From NCBI RefSeq assembly GCF_014764505.1, contig NZ_JACXWX010000008.1:124001-188000 (forward strand): a stretch of DNA of 64,000 nt. The letters run 5' to 3'. The notes under the pieces are model-generated. The model did no database searches. It saw only the letters and a list, made by a program, of their open reading frames with translations, and was not told the DNA's origin. The DNA is from Phormidium tenue FACHB-886. Lineage in GTDB: Bacteria; Cyanobacteriota; Cyanobacteriia; Elainellales; Elainellaceae. Position numbers and translations under genes: made by a program. Below are positions 28,203 to 36,900 of the stretch, in pieces (positions within the stretch are counted from its first letter, which is position 1; the number at the start of each line of letters is the position of its first letter).

Positions 28203-29360
28203 TCAAGAGGTTCTCCGCCGGAACACAAAGCCATTCGCAGTAGACGATCGCCATCGCAGCCCGATCGCCAGTCCCACCAGCAGGATTAGCGTCAGATAAA
28301 CCAATGAAATTAACCGTCTAGCCAACGGTGGGGCAATGCTTGTCACCTCGATCGCTTTAGTAACTTGAAACGGCTGAAACTGGCGAGCAGACTGCGGCTG
28401 TGGCGCAACTTCCACCTGCACCTGATGCGGTACACCATCAAAAAACTCCTGCTGCCAGGTGAACTGTCCATTTGCATCCGGGCGAGTTTGCAAGGCGAAG
28501 GCAGTCCAGCCGTCTTCTAGCGAGGTAACTTTGATGTTCAATAAAACATCTGTGACAGGCTGATTCCGCTCAGCTTTGATTTGAGCTATCAGCGTTGCAG
28601 GTTGCCCAACCATTGCCGCCCCATCACCCGCCAGCTGCACCGTTAACCCTGATGATTTCTGTAGGGGCTGAGCAACTATCTCAGCAGGATGCTCGTGGTG
28701 CTGGACAAAAGCACTACTCAAGTTCACAGCAAGCAGCGCCAGAATTGCGGCGATCGCCGCACCGCTGAGCAACAGCCGTACCTGTGGCGGGGCAATTTCT
28801 CCTGGTCGGATGGTTTGCTGCCCGCCAATTAGCCAGCCGCCGCCGATTCCGGCTAGCAGCACAACTAGCACCAGAATGCCTGCATTGCGATACTTGGCTG
28901 GATTTTCAGAAACGGGCAGCGTTAGAGTCTGCTGAAAGGGAGCAAACTGAGCTGGAGCAACGGGGGTCACCCCAACAACAAGCCGATAGGTGCCCCGAAT
29001 AGGCAACATTTGCTGCAGCTGAAGGGCACCATCGGGAGCGGCCGTCTCCAGATCCAACATCTTCGTTCCTTCGACGATCGGAAAATCTGTGGTTAGCCAG
29101 GGGGTAGGGGATGGCGTAAATAGCTGTAGGTGCAGGTTGGCATTAAGGGGTTGCCCTGCCCGATCGGTTGCCTGTAGGCTCAACTGAGCTGGCTTTTGAG
29201 GGGTGGTGGCTCCTGCCTCAAAGGGAATCAACTGCTGGAGCGGCGGTGCAATCAGCCGAACGGCAGGTTGCGAGACCTGAGCTATTCCGATCGCGCAGCA
29301 TAAACTAGTACCCATCAGCACAACCGCGCCGATGAACAGAAAAGGGTTGAATTTTGACAT
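28203..29360 (-). CDS. Unrecognised membrane protein with two extracytoplasmic beta domains, in the B12-riboswitch operon
   Basis: No confident family. The ATG at 29360 gives 385 residues; the open frame extends 16 codons further. The N terminus is a signal or anchor (FLFIGAVVLMGTSLCCAIGI). An exported domain of about 120 residues with beta-rich, Ig/YtkA-like character follows. Then come two adjacent membrane segments (ILVLVVLLAGIGGGWLIGG and AAIAAILALLAVNL), a His-containing loop (VQHHEHPAE), a second beta-rich domain, and a last membrane segment near the C terminus. It is the second gene after cbtB under a cobalamin riboswitch, the place where cbtA or another cobalt transporter part would be expected. 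A cobalt-handling role is inference. Confidence 0.78.
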   Translation of the reverse strand: MSKFNPFLFIGAVVLMGTSLCCAIGIAQVSQPAVRLIAPPLQQLIPFEAGATTPQKPAQLSLQATDRAGQPLNANLHLQLFTPSPTPWLTTDFPIVEGTKMLDLETAAPDGALQLQQMLPIRGTYRLVVGVTPVAPAQFAPFQQTLTLPVSENPAKYRNAGILVLVVLLAGIGGGWLIGGQQTIRPGEIAPPQVRLLLSGAAIAAILALLAVNLSSAFVQHHEHPAEIVAQPLQKSSGLTVQLAGDGAAMVGQPATLIAQIKAERNQPVTDVLLNIKVTSLEDGWTAFALQTRPDANGQFTWQQEFFDGVPHQVQVEVAPQPQSARQFQPFQVTKAIEVTSIAPPLARRLISLVYLTLILLVGLAIGLRWRSSTANGFVFRRRTS

Positions 29361-29398
29361 GAAGTTTCTAAAGGGAATTGAATGGCAAGCGATCGTGC

Positions 29399-29581
29399 CT
29401 AGTGACAAGCAATTCCCAGCGTGTGATGCCGCAGCGAATGAGCAGCGCTATGAACGGCAGGGGCATTTGAGAAAAAAAGCGTCCAGAGCGTCAGCACACA
29501 CAGCACTGTGTAGAGAGTCATCTGCCCCGAGCGAGACAGCGTAAGCTGAACGGTGCGCTTCCAAGTAGAAGAGTAGGTCAT
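29399..29581 (-). CDS. cbtB: CbtB-like small membrane protein (predicted cobalt transporter subunit)
   Basis: A 60-residue protein with one membrane segment (about 20-40) and the CbtB tail VHSAAHSLRHHTLGIACH, whose spaced histidines and final Cys-His are the family hallmark and suit cobalt or nickel binding. GAGG lies 6 bp before the ATG at 29581. A cobalamin riboswitch is immediately upstream, as for many predicted cobalt transporters. The usual partner CbtA is not next to it; an unrelated membrane protein gene follows after 38 bp. The transport role is predicted for the family, not shown. Confidence 0.85.
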   Translation of the reverse strand: MTYSSTWKRTVQLTLSRSGQMTLYTVLCVLTLWTLFFSNAPAVHSAAHSLRHHTLGIACH

Positions 29582-29614
29582 CTGTTACCTCGCAGATGGA
29601 GTGGATAAGTGACG

Positions 29615-29740
29615 ATCGGCGGGCATCCTGGCTATGAGAAAGCTGCTTTTGGCGTTTCTCATTCACAGTTGCGGGACAGCGTTGGACTTTCACCAAACTT
29701 TCCCCGTTAGCTTTGGCGGCTGCTCCCCGCCAAAACCGAT
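29615..29740 (-). ncRNA. Cobalamin (B12) riboswitch
   Basis: On the minus strand the sequence carries the aptamer landmarks in order: GGGGAAAG, TTGGTGAAAGTCCAACGCTG, CCCGCAACTGT, and near the 3' end AGCCAGGATGCCCGCC. The closing stem P1 forms between ATCGG (29736-29740) and CCGAT (29615-29619, both in plus-strand coordinates). It ends 33 bp before the cbtB start, and no terminator hairpin lies between, so binding of adenosylcobalamin probably blocks translation of cbtB and the next gene. Confidence 0.93.
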
Positions 29741-29848
29741 TTCAGTGCTTGATCATATCACTACCAGTGTTCTGCAAGAGAGCATTGTCTTCAATTGATA
29801 CATTGCGATTGCCAATGGCTTTAGATTCGGGAGCTCCTGATTTCCAGA

Positions 29849-29896
29849 ATAATTGTTGTGTGAGAAGGACTCCCGTCCTTCTCACACAACAATTAT
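29849..29896 (-). terminator. Long perfect hairpin after the copper operon
   Basis: A 22-bp perfect stem with a 4-nt loop (29849-29870 and 29875-29896), 66 bp past the cupredoxin stop and before the riboswitch. It separates the two operons. Confidence 0.8.
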
Positions 29897-29962
29897 CCCC
29901 CTATTAAGCAATGCCTGGATTCGCTGTCAATGCACAGTCGTAGCTTGCCCTACACTCGATCG

Positions 29963-30529
29963 CTAAGCTGGGATTGCAGCTTTAGTTTGCTCTGGCATAG
30001 CCGTCTCCACTTCAATCTCGCCTCGAAACATATTCATGCCGCAGGTAAACGTGTGGGTTCCTGGTTCGGTGGGGGTGAACTCGATCGCCGTTGTCTGGTG
30101 GAGCGGTAGGGCTTGGGCGATGTGAAAATCGGGCAGACGAACCTCTTCCAGGCAGCTGCTAGGGTCTTGGCGATTGAACTTCAGCCGCACCGGTTGCCCT
30201 GCCCGCACCACAATGCGGCTCGGCTCATAGCCGCCATCCACAGTTACCGTTACTTCCTGAATACCATCGGCTGCAGCGGCTTTCTGGGACTTGGGCTTGC
30301 TGAGCAGGAACCACCAGAGTTCCAACCCAATTAAGCCCAAACCGCCGATCGTGACGGCAACCCTGTTGCCCAAAGGCTGCTCAATCTGCTGAAACTGTCC
30401 TCCGCCGTCAGAGGCGTGCTGCATTGAGTCCATCGAGTGTCCGGGCATTTCAGCGGCGGTTGCGCCAATCGCCCCTAGCAAAACCCCAAAGCCTGCTAGC
30501 ATTCCTATTGCTTTTAATACTGCTTTCAT
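29963..30529 (-). CDS. Membrane-anchored cupredoxin-domain protein of the copper operon
   Basis: 188 residues. An N-terminal signal-like segment leads into a Met/His-rich stretch (MPGHSMDSMQHAS) typical of periplasmic copper sites. A membrane segment follows (VAVTIGGLGLIGLELWWFLL), then a cupredoxin domain (about 90-175: GGYEPSRIVVRAGQPVRLKF to HTFTCGMNMFRGEIEV). The C-terminal CGMNM and the His residues of PDFHIAQALPLH may form the copper site. It is 14 bp after copA with GGGAGG before its ATG, so it is the last gene of copZ-copA-cupredoxin. A role in receiving or storing exported copper is likely. Confidence 0.85.
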   Translation of the reverse strand: MKAVLKAIGMLAGFGVLLGAIGATAAEMPGHSMDSMQHASDGGGQFQQIEQPLGNRVAVTIGGLGLIGLELWWFLLSKPKSQKAAAADGIQEVTVTVDGGYEPSRIVVRAGQPVRLKFNRQDPSSCLEEVRLPDFHIAQALPLHQTTAIEFTPTEPGTHTFTCGMNMFRGEIEVETAMPEQTKAAIPA

Positions 30530-30543
30530 TAAAACTACCTCCC

Positions 30544-32805
30544 TTATCCCAGTGCTTTGGGCTTAAAGTTTCGCAGCCGTAGTGCGTTTGTCACCACAGA
30601 AACAGAGCTAAACGCCATTGCCGCGCCGGCAACGATCGGGCTAAGCAGCCAGCCAAAGATCGGGTAGAGAATGCCAGCGGCGATCGGAATCCCCAGAACG
30701 TTGTAGATAAAGGCAAAGAACAGGTTCTGCCGAATATTTCGCAAAGTTGCCCGTGAAAGCTGAATTGCAGTAACAATGCCCTGTAGATCGCCGGAGATGA
30801 GTGTAATATCGCTAGCGGCGATTGCCACATCGGTTCCTGTGCCGATCGCCATCCCCACATCGGCTTGGGCAAGGGCGGGTGCGTCGTTGATGCCGTCTCC
30901 CACCATGGCAACTCGCTTGCCTTCTGCCTGTAGTGCTGCCACCTGCGCGGCTTTTTGATCAGGGCGGACTTCTGCCATGATGCGACGGATGCCCACTTCC
31001 TGCGCGATCGCCTCAGCGGTGCGGCGGTTATCGCCAGTTAGCATCACCACTTCCAAGCCCAGCTTCTGCAGGGTGCGAATCGCCGCCGCCGAAGAAGGCT
31101 TCACCGCATCAGAGATGCCCATAATTCCCTCTGCTCTGCCGTCTACTGCAATCCAAATTACTGTTTTGCCGATCGCCTCCAAGCGATCCCAGTGTGGTCG
31201 CAGAACGGTGGTGTCGATGCCCAGCTCGTTCATCCAACGGTGGGTGCCAATTTGTACCTGGCGGTCAGCCACATAGCCTTGAACCCCACTGCCTGCGATC
31301 GCGACAAAATTTCTCGCGTCGGCTGATTCGGCGCCTTGATCTTGGGCATACTGCACAACTGCTTCTGCCAGCGGATGCTCTGAGTTGCGCTCAACCGCCG
31401 CCGCCAGCCGCAGTAAGTTAATCTCGTTGCGGTTTGCCGTTCCCTTCGTTGTAACAAAATCAGTAACCGTAGGTTTACCCTGTGTGATTGTTCCTGTTTT
31501 ATCTAGAACGATCGCCTGTAGTTTATGTGCCTGTTCCAGGCTTTCTGCGCTTTTAATCAAAATTCCATTCTCTGCACCTTTGCCCGTACCAACCATGATG
31601 GAAGTCGGCGTCGCCAAACCGAGGGCACAAGGACAGGCGATAATCAACACTCCCACGGTTGTAATGAGCGCCATTGTCACATTGCCCATGACGTTGTACC
31701 AAAGGATAAAGGTGGCGATCGCCACTGCCATCACTACAGGCACAAACCAGCCTGTCACCCGATCGGCAAGCCGTTGAATTGGGGCTTTAGAGCCTTGCGC
31801 CTGCTGCACCAGCTTCACGATTTGCGCCAGGAACGTATCTTTACCCACGCGAGTGGCGCGGAATTTGAAGCTGCCTGTTTTATTAAGGGTGGCACCGATC
31901 ACCTCATCCCCGACCTGCTTTTTCACAGGCACACTTTCACCCGTAACCATTGCCTCATCGATCGTCGAACCGCCTTCGACAATTTCCCCATCCACTGGAA
32001 TCTTTTCACCCGGACGCACTAGAATCACATCGTCCAGGACAACCTCAGCGATCGGCACATCTACGGCTTGCCCGCCCCGAATCACCCGTGCGGTTCTTGC
32101 CTGCAAGCCCACCAGCTTCCGGATCGCTTCAGAGGTTTGCCCCCTAGCGCGATTTTCCAGCAAGCGCCCCAGCAAAATTAGCGTAATAATTACCGAAGCG
32201 GCTTCATAATAAACATCCGGCGCTAATCCTTGGGCAGTGAACCAGCCAGGGAACAGGGTGGGGAATAGAGAATAAACGTAAGCGGTTCCTGTGCCGATCG
32301 CCACTAGAGTATCCATTGTGGCACTATGGCGTTTCAGCGCCTTCCAAGCGTTAACAAAGAAGACGCTACCACACCAAAACAGCACCGGAGTCGTTAGGAG
32401 CAACTGCAGCCAGGAATTGTGCAGCCACATGGGAATGAACGGAATTGGCAGCCCCAGCATCATTGGCAGCGAGCCAAATACGAGAACAGCGCTGACAATT
32501 CCGCTGACCCACAGCTTACGAGTGAGCTTGCGGCTCTCAGCTTGGCGGCCTTGCCGTTCTGCGTCGTCTTCCTCGGCAAACAGATCCTGCATCGGCTGCG
32601 CCGAGTAGCCTGCTGCATCCACAGCATTTTGAATTGTGGCAATGTCGGTTTTGTTTGTGTCATAGGTGACGCTTGCCTGCTCTGCGCCAAAGTTGACGCT
32701 GCTCTCGCTCACACCTGGAACCGCTCGAATTGCCTCCTCAACACTGCGGGCGCAGGCAGCACAACTCATCCCCCGCAGCTTTAAATTTGTTATTTCGTTT
32801 GCCAT
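30544..32805 (-). CDS. copA: Copper-translocating P1B-type ATPase
   Basis: Exports Cu(I) using ATP, 753 residues. One N-terminal heavy-metal domain carries [11 protein letters not shown]; eight membrane segments are expected. The transport motif is [11 protein letters not shown], the phosphorylation site [11 protein letters not shown], the nucleotide-domain His-Pro pair NSEHPLAEA, and the hinge [16 protein letters not shown]. The CPC and the C-terminal membrane residues (YN in [14 protein letters not shown]) fit the Cu(I) subgroup. GGGAGGGAG precedes the ATG. It lies 55 bp after copZ. Confidence 0.96.
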   Translation of the reverse strand: MANEITNLKLRGMSCAACARSVEEAIRAVPGVSESSVNFGAEQASVTYDTNKTDIATIQNAVDAAGYSAQPMQDLFAEEDDAERQGRQAESRKLTRKLWVSGIVSAVLVFGSLPMMLGLPIPFIPMWLHNSWLQLLLTTPVLFWCGSVFFVNAWKALKRHSATMDTLVAIGTGTAYVYSLFPTLFPGWFTAQGLAPDVYYEAASVIITLILLGRLLENRARGQTSEAIRKLVGLQARTARVIRGGQAVDVPIAEVVLDDVILVRPGEKIPVDGEIVEGGSTIDEAMVTGESVPVKKQVGDEVIGATLNKTGSFKFRATRVGKDTFLAQIVKLVQQAQGSKAPIQRLADRVTGWFVPVVMAVAIATFILWYNVMGNVTMALITTVGVLIIACPCALGLATPTSIMVGTGKGAENGILIKSAESLEQAHKLQAIVLDKTGTITQGKPTVTDFVTTKGTANRNEINLLRLAAAVERNSEHPLAEAVVQYAQDQGAESADARNFVAIAGSGVQGYVADRQVQIGTHRWMNELGIDTTVLRPHWDRLEAIGKTVIWIAVDGRAEGIMGISDAVKPSSAAAIRTLQKLGLEVVMLTGDNRRTAEAIAQEVGIRRIMAEVRPDQKAAQVAALQAEGKRVAMVGDGINDAPALAQADVGMAIGTGTDVAIAASDITLISGDLQGIVTAIQLSRATLRNIRQNLFFAFIYNVLGIPIAAGILYPIFGWLLSPIVAGAAMAFSSVSVVTNALRLRNFKPKALG

Positions 32806-32860
32806 TGCTCCCTCCCTTGTCCTTCAAACCTTGCTACCGCTTTGCGCGGTAAGTGCAGCT

Positions 32861-33058
32861 TTAGGCTGCAACGGTATATCCTGCTGCTGTGATCGCCTCT
32901 TTCACAGATGCTTCGGATTGCTGCGTGTCTACGGTGACCAATTTGGTTTTCGGGTCAGCGGTAACTGAAGCGTTGGGATCGATCGCTTTCAAGGCTTGCG
33001 TAATTGTCTCGCCGCAAGCAGAACAGGCCATGTTAGGAACAGTCAATTGCAAAGTCAT
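32861..33058 (-). CDS. copZ: Copper chaperone, HMA-domain protein (CopZ-like)
   Basis: A 65-residue Atx1-like metallochaperone. The metal-binding loop is MACSACGETI near residue 10, and the rest fits the ferredoxin-like HMA fold (ASVKEAITAAGYTV end). It delivers Cu(I) to the ATPase encoded next. AAGGA lies 8 bp before the ATG. It is the first gene of the operon and is preceded by a MerR-type promoter. Confidence 0.93.
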   Translation of the reverse strand: MTLQLTVPNMACSACGETITQALKAIDPNASVTADPKTKLVTVDTQQSEASVKEAITAAGYTVAA

Positions 33059-33091
33059 GATGTAAATCCTTATTGCTATCTACTAATTCAA

Positions 33092-33122
33092 TGTTGCATC
33101 CTCCAGTCAGCTGGAGGGTCAA
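33092..33122 (-). promoter_or_regulatory. MerR/CueR-type metal-responsive promoter of the copper operon
   Basis: On the minus strand TTGACC (-35) is followed by the dyad ACCCTCCAG-CTGA-CTGGAGGAT (33098-33119, 8 of 9 positions symmetric) within an over-long spacer of about 19-20 bp, then a poor -10 near CAACAT. Dyad, spacing and position 34-60 bp before copZ are those of Cu/Zn-sensing MerR regulators. No merR gene is in the window. Confidence 0.75.
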
Positions 33123-33283
33123 GGGCAGGAGTAAAGATTTTTCAACGCTATAGCACTCCGCGCATTCGTCAGAACAAGTTTTTTTAAAAGATTTCGATCT
33201 CAGCGCTGAGCGCCGTGAAGGAAGCGTGATTTGCAAAAAATAATTTGTTTTAGCGCTTTACGCTGTCGGCTGCATACAACAAA

Positions 33284-33310
33284 CCCCGGAGTAACTACTG
33301 TACTCCGGGG
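33284..33310 (-). terminator. Hairpin after the BON lipoprotein gene
   Basis: CCCCGGAGTA and TACTCCGGGG, perfect 10-bp stem with a 7-nt loop, 27 bp past the stop; on the minus strand it is followed by TTTGTTG. Confidence 0.75.
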
Positions 33311-33336
33311 CTAGCAATCCGACTGTGTAAAGACAA

Positions 33337-33858
33337 TTACTGGTCTTGCTCAGCCGTAGTATGATCCTGGATTGGCGCTTCGGTAGATGGATCGGGTGGT
33401 GCCGGTTTGGCGCTGGAAGCGACTGTAGCGTTCACCTGCACGGTTTGAACACCTTTGATCTCTTTAGCCAAAGATTCAACCTTTGCCAACTGAGCTTCAT
33501 CAACTGTCGTTCCAGTAATGGTGACTACACCGTCTTTGGCTTCAACAGCCAGCGCGCTGGCGGGTAGGTTGGCTTCCAGCTTCGATCGCACTTCGCTTGC
33601 TAGATCGCCATCTGCTCTCTCAAGCTCGTTACCTCCTATATCATTTCGCTGTTCGCGGGAGCGAATATCAGAGTTGAGCTGCTTCCTCCGCATTTCACTA
33701 ACAGCATCATCCTGGTTAGTCTCAGCCGTATCCTTGTCTACACTAGTGGGTTGTTCGGCGGTGGAGTTTGGCGCTTCGCTGCTAGTTTTCGCAACACTAC
33801 AAGCAGCCATGCTAAGCGCAACTAAACCGCTTAATAAAACTGGAGCTATCTTTTTCAT
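33337..33858 (-). CDS. BON-domain lipoprotein
   Basis: 173-residue predicted lipoprotein: signal MKKIAPVLLSGLVALSMAAC with the Cys near 20, then an acidic low-complexity spacer. A BON domain spans about residues 88-148 (LASEVRSKLEANLPASALAV, KDGVVTITGTTVDEAQLAKV, GVQTVQVNATV). BON domains are thought to bind membranes; OsmY-like proteins respond to osmotic stress. A Pro/Glu-rich tail ends the protein. The YflT/DUF2382 stress gene lies upstream on the same strand, which suggests an envelope-stress setting. Confidence 0.88.
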   Translation of the reverse strand: MKKIAPVLLSGLVALSMAACSVAKTSSEAPNSTAEQPTSVDKDTAETNQDDAVSEMRRKQLNSDIRSREQRNDIGGNELERADGDLASEVRSKLEANLPASALAVEAKDGVVTITGTTVDEAQLAKVESLAKEIKGVQTVQVNATVASSAKPAPPDPSTEAPIQDHTTAEQDQ

Positions 33859-34035
33859 GGTTCGTGCTGTTCAATAGAAAAGTAAAACAAACAAATAGAC
33901 TGATTGGCTAACGCAATCTAGAAATCGAGCAGATAGAGGGCAGCAAAGCAGTAAGGTAGCCGCCCTACACCTGACACGTTTTGGCTAGCAATCAGTTTGG
34001 CTCAGTTTGCCAGTTTGGCTTAGTCTGCCGGTTAG

Positions 34036-35256
34036 CTAGATGCGATCGTCCTTAAGCTGGTCGGAATTCACTACCGGACGACCCTGCGTATTAACATCTA
34101 ACTTTTCTCGACGCAGAGTTTCTTCAGCCGCTACAGACTCTTGAATTTTCTCTTTACGGATGTTGACCTCTTCACGCACAAAGGTTTCTTTGTGAATGTC
34201 AGGCGTTTCTTCGTAAACCTCCACCCGAATCGCCTCTCCATCACGGAAAGGAGCATCACCGGCAACGTCACTTGGCGAGGTTGGCGCGACTCGTTCTACA
34301 ACCACCCGCTCTTTCTCGATCGGTATTGCAACATGCATCGTTTCAGATTCAACATGCTTGCCAATTGCGACCTCTCCAGTTTTCTGGCGCGTTTTGTCTG
34401 CTACCAAACGTTCTTCGTACAGCTTGATATCTTGCTCAGACGCAGGTTGCACGGGTGGGCGGTTAACAGCTGCGGGTGCAACTGGAGCAACCGGGGCAAC
34501 CGGGGCAACCGGAGTGACTGCAGCAGTAGAAGCGACTGGAGCAACCGGAGCAACCGGAGCGACAGGGGCAACTGGAGCAACCGGAGCGGCAGCCACATCT
34601 GAACGAACGGTGTTAGCCCGGGTACGTTCAGCTTCGGGGATATCAAAAACTCCCCAGTCCTGGATATTTCGGCGCGATAGCAAAGCAGCCGCATGGGTAA
34701 CTTCTTGCTCCGTGCCATCTACCACAACTAGGTACTGTCCAGAAGACACCCGATCGTTGTACGCTTTGGCTCTTTCCTCAGGAATGCCTAATCCGATTAA
34801 TCCACCCAGCAGGCTGCCAGCCGCAGCACCGATTGCACTGCCTGCAGCCGTGGTAGCCAAAGCCGTTGCAGCAGCTCCCGCCAGCATGACCGGTCCTACA
34901 CCCGGAATGGCCAGTGCTCCGATTCCTACTAGCAAGCCTGTCAATCCGCCCAAAGCACCACCCGACAATGCCCCAACTTTTGCACCATCGTCTGCTTTAT
35001 TGCCCACATGGTCACGGACATCAGCTCCGGCAATGTTTTCATGCCGATCGGCATCTCTAGCAACTACAGAGACCTGATCCATGGGGTAGCCTGAGTGTCT
35101 CAAGTCATGAAGCGCCTCTTCAGCAGAGTGGCGATCTGGAAATGTGCCAACTGCCCGTCTTCTAATTAAAGTTCTGTCAACAGTTCTATTAGGGTTGACA
35201 TTATTGACATTATTTAAGCCGGTTCTTGAAGCTGGGTTGAATCGATCTGAAGTCAT
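34036..35256 (-). CDS. General-stress protein: YflT-like, glycine-zipper and DUF2382 domains
   Basis: The ATG at 35256 is preferred (GAGAGGA 5-6 bp upstream) and gives 406 residues; the frame runs 14 codons further. Domains in order: a YflT-type domain (about 35-90, RRRAVGTFPDRHSAEEALHD); a Gly/Ala-rich glycine zipper (about 95-155) that may insert in or cross a membrane; a second conserved stretch (YLVVVDGTEQEV); an Ala-Pro-Val repeat linker (about 223-262); and DUF2382 (about 278-360, LYEERLVADKTRQKTGEV). DUF2382 proteins are linked with stress in bacteria. The biochemical role is unknown. No Cys-based active site is present. Confidence 0.85.
   Translation of the reverse strand: MTSDRFNPASRTGLNNVNNVNPNRTVDRTLIRRRAVGTFPDRHSAEEALHDLRHSGYPMDQVSVVARDADRHENIAGADVRDHVGNKADDGAKVGALSGGALGGLTGLLVGIGALAIPGVGPVMLAGAAATALATTAAGSAIGAAAGSLLGGLIGLGIPEERAKAYNDRVSSGQYLVVVDGTEQEVTHAAALLSRRNIQDWGVFDIPEAERTRANTVRSDVAAAPVAPVAPVAPVAPVAPVASTAAVTPVAPVAPVAPVAPAAVNRPPVQPASEQDIKLYEERLVADKTRQKTGEVAIGKHVESETMHVAIPIEKERVVVERVAPTSPSDVAGDAPFRDGEAIRVEVYEETPDIHKETFVREEVNIRKEKIQESVAAEETLRREKLDVNTQGRPVVNSDQLKDDRI
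34471..34593. repeat. Imperfect 9-bp tandem repeat encoding Ala-Pro-Val
   Basis: About a dozen imperfect 9-bp units (GCAACCGGN-like on the plus strand) code the APV linker of the stress protein. Whole units could be gained or lost in frame. Confidence 0.75.
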
Positions 35257-35909
35257 CTTGTTCCTCTCTAAAATTGTTTGGACGCGCCCGCAATTCAAGC
35301 TCTACAAAGTGATGCCCCACAAAAAGCCAATTTTCTACATTGCATCAACCTAGAAGATTGCCTTTCTGAAGCAGACTTCCTCAATCAAATTTTTTATTCT
35401 TTTACTGGTTGAAAAAGCAGAGGAAATTATAGTTCCCTCGCCCATTGCCTTCTATTGCATGCTCAGTGAGGTTCGCCTGCTTCTTCTTATTAGACCTTTT
35501 AATAGTTAAAGTTGTATCACTCATCAGGAGGAACACTTCCCGGCAATATACCTAACCTAATGACAGAAAAGGTTACTGTTGTTTCTGCAATTAGGCTAAT
35601 CGTATTCTTAACTCATTCTCTAGCGATAGTTTTCTTAGCAGGTTATATGCCATGCCACATCCCCGCTCACCAAGCTAGAACGATAAAACCAGCGCTCAGG
35701 AAGGCATTGCATTACTTCTATTCAACTTGAAACTGCCTTCGTTCCTACTTATGCAGTTCTAAGCCCAAATTCAAAGTTGGCAGCGAGATGCCTAGCAGCT
35801 TGAAGAGAGCAAGTTAATTTACGCTCAGTGTCGCATCCGCTATTCTATGGAATGAATAGAGTAAGGCAAAGATTAGAGATTAGGCAGCACCATTGCAGCA
35901 GGAGGTTGA
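35257..35909. other. Intergenic region, 653 bp
   Basis: Divergent spacer between the stress gene and the peroxiredoxin-like gene. A CAGGAGG at about 35523 and a 56-codon frame from 35560 (hydrophobic centre) exist but are not aligned as a translation start and match no family I know. Nothing else was recognised. Confidence 0.5.
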
Positions 35910-36764
35910 ATGACAGCAGATGAACAGATTTGGGCAATGAACCCATACGATCGCTTCAGGCAGACCAAACGCCAACGCATCAGTGATGGAGCCGTTGTCC
36001 CTATTCTGGAGGGGTGCGATGCCCCCCGGCAGCTTGTGCTGCTCTGGCCGCAGCTAGGAGATTTTGACAGTCTCGAATATGCCTGGTGGTTGCAGCGAGA
36101 GGCTCAACATCTTCAGCAAACGGGCATCGTTGTCCGAGCAGTGGGGATTGGCGATCGCTCCTCTGGTGAGCAGTTCTGCGCTTATACTGGCTTTTCGCCA
36201 GAGTGTCTGTTTATCGATCCCACGGCTGAACTGCATCAGCAGCTTCACTTGTATAGCGGGCTGTCGCTCAAGTTCCCTATGCTATCTACAGCACAGACTG
36301 CTTGGCTCAACCTGCTGCTAATGTGTGCTGGCATAGGTAGTCCTGGTACGCTGGCAGAAGTCTTGCGGGGATATCGAGGCGATCGGCAAGCTCCCCAGCT
36401 GATCGGCGATGAGGAAATTATTCAAGCATCCCCACTCCCGCCGCTCAAGGGCTCGTCCTTCCGGTGGGCAGGAGGCAAAGGCTTCCAACGTCCGTTTGAG
36501 CTAGCGACGCTACGACTGCGGAATATGGGAGAAGTGCTAAGCCACTGGAAGACCTATGTGCCAAACTCTGCCTACCTCACGCAGCGAGGCGCAACGTTCC
36601 TCTTTAATGCTCAAGGCGAGCTACTGTACGAACACCGGGATCGCGCCATCCTGGGCTTTGCTGCCAATATGAAACATCCGCTCTCGTTTCTTCCATCGCT
36701 TCCTGAGCCAGCAACATCTCTACCATCTTCTACAGCCCCTTCCTCAGAAACTCGGCTACAGTGA
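35910..36764 (+). CDS. Peroxiredoxin-like (AhpC/TSA-2, AAED1-like) family protein
   Basis: 284 residues with an excellent site (AGGAGGTTGA). The layout (RQLVLLWPQLGDFDSLEYAW, later CLFIDPTAELHQQL and GATFLFNAQGELLYEHRD) resembles the AhpC/TSA-2 proteins of cyanobacteria and plastids, which keep a thioredoxin fold. I do not see the CXXC or a clear peroxidatic Cys at the usual place after the first strand, so peroxidase activity is doubtful. The C terminus is a Ser/Pro-rich tail. It stands alone; the next gene downstream is a decayed kinase on the other strand. Confidence 0.7.
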   Translation: MTADEQIWAMNPYDRFRQTKRQRISDGAVVPILEGCDAPRQLVLLWPQLGDFDSLEYAWWLQREAQHLQQTGIVVRAVGIGDRSSGEQFCAYTGFSPECLFIDPTAELHQQLHLYSGLSLKFPMLSTAQTAWLNLLLMCAGIGSPGTLAEVLRGYRGDRQAPQLIGDEEIIQASPLPPLKGSSFRWAGGKGFQRPFELATLRLRNMGEVLSHWKTYVPNSAYLTQRGATFLFNAQGELLYEHRDRAILGFAANMKHPLSFLPSLPEPATSLPSSTAPSSETRLQ

Positions 36765-36900
36765 GGAGATCGTTTTGTTTCAACCAACTCTTATCCAGCC
36801 AATAAGTCCTCTGTGCTTATCTGCCTATCCCTGAGTTTAGAAACCTGGTTTAGGAGCCGTTTGCAGATAAGACACCAGATGAAGACATTAAATGAAAACA

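Noticed and set aside
33033-33236. Cys-containing short frame upstream of copZ
   Set aside because: It spans the MerR-type operator and overlaps copZ; no family resemblance or ribosome site.
34141-35077. Long plus-strand frames opposite the DUF2382 gene
   Set aside because: Low-complexity shadow of the Ala-Pro-Val repeat; the minus-strand gene has domains and a ribosome site.
35560-35730. Possible 56-residue small membrane protein
   Set aside because: The hydrophobic stretch and a CAGGAGG upstream look suggestive, but the site is more than 30 bp from the ATG and the sequence matches nothing known to me.
36818-36871. 9-bp inverted repeat CTTATCTGC/GCAGATAAG after the peroxiredoxin-like gene
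   Set aside because: Long loop, no T-tract; too weak to call a terminator.
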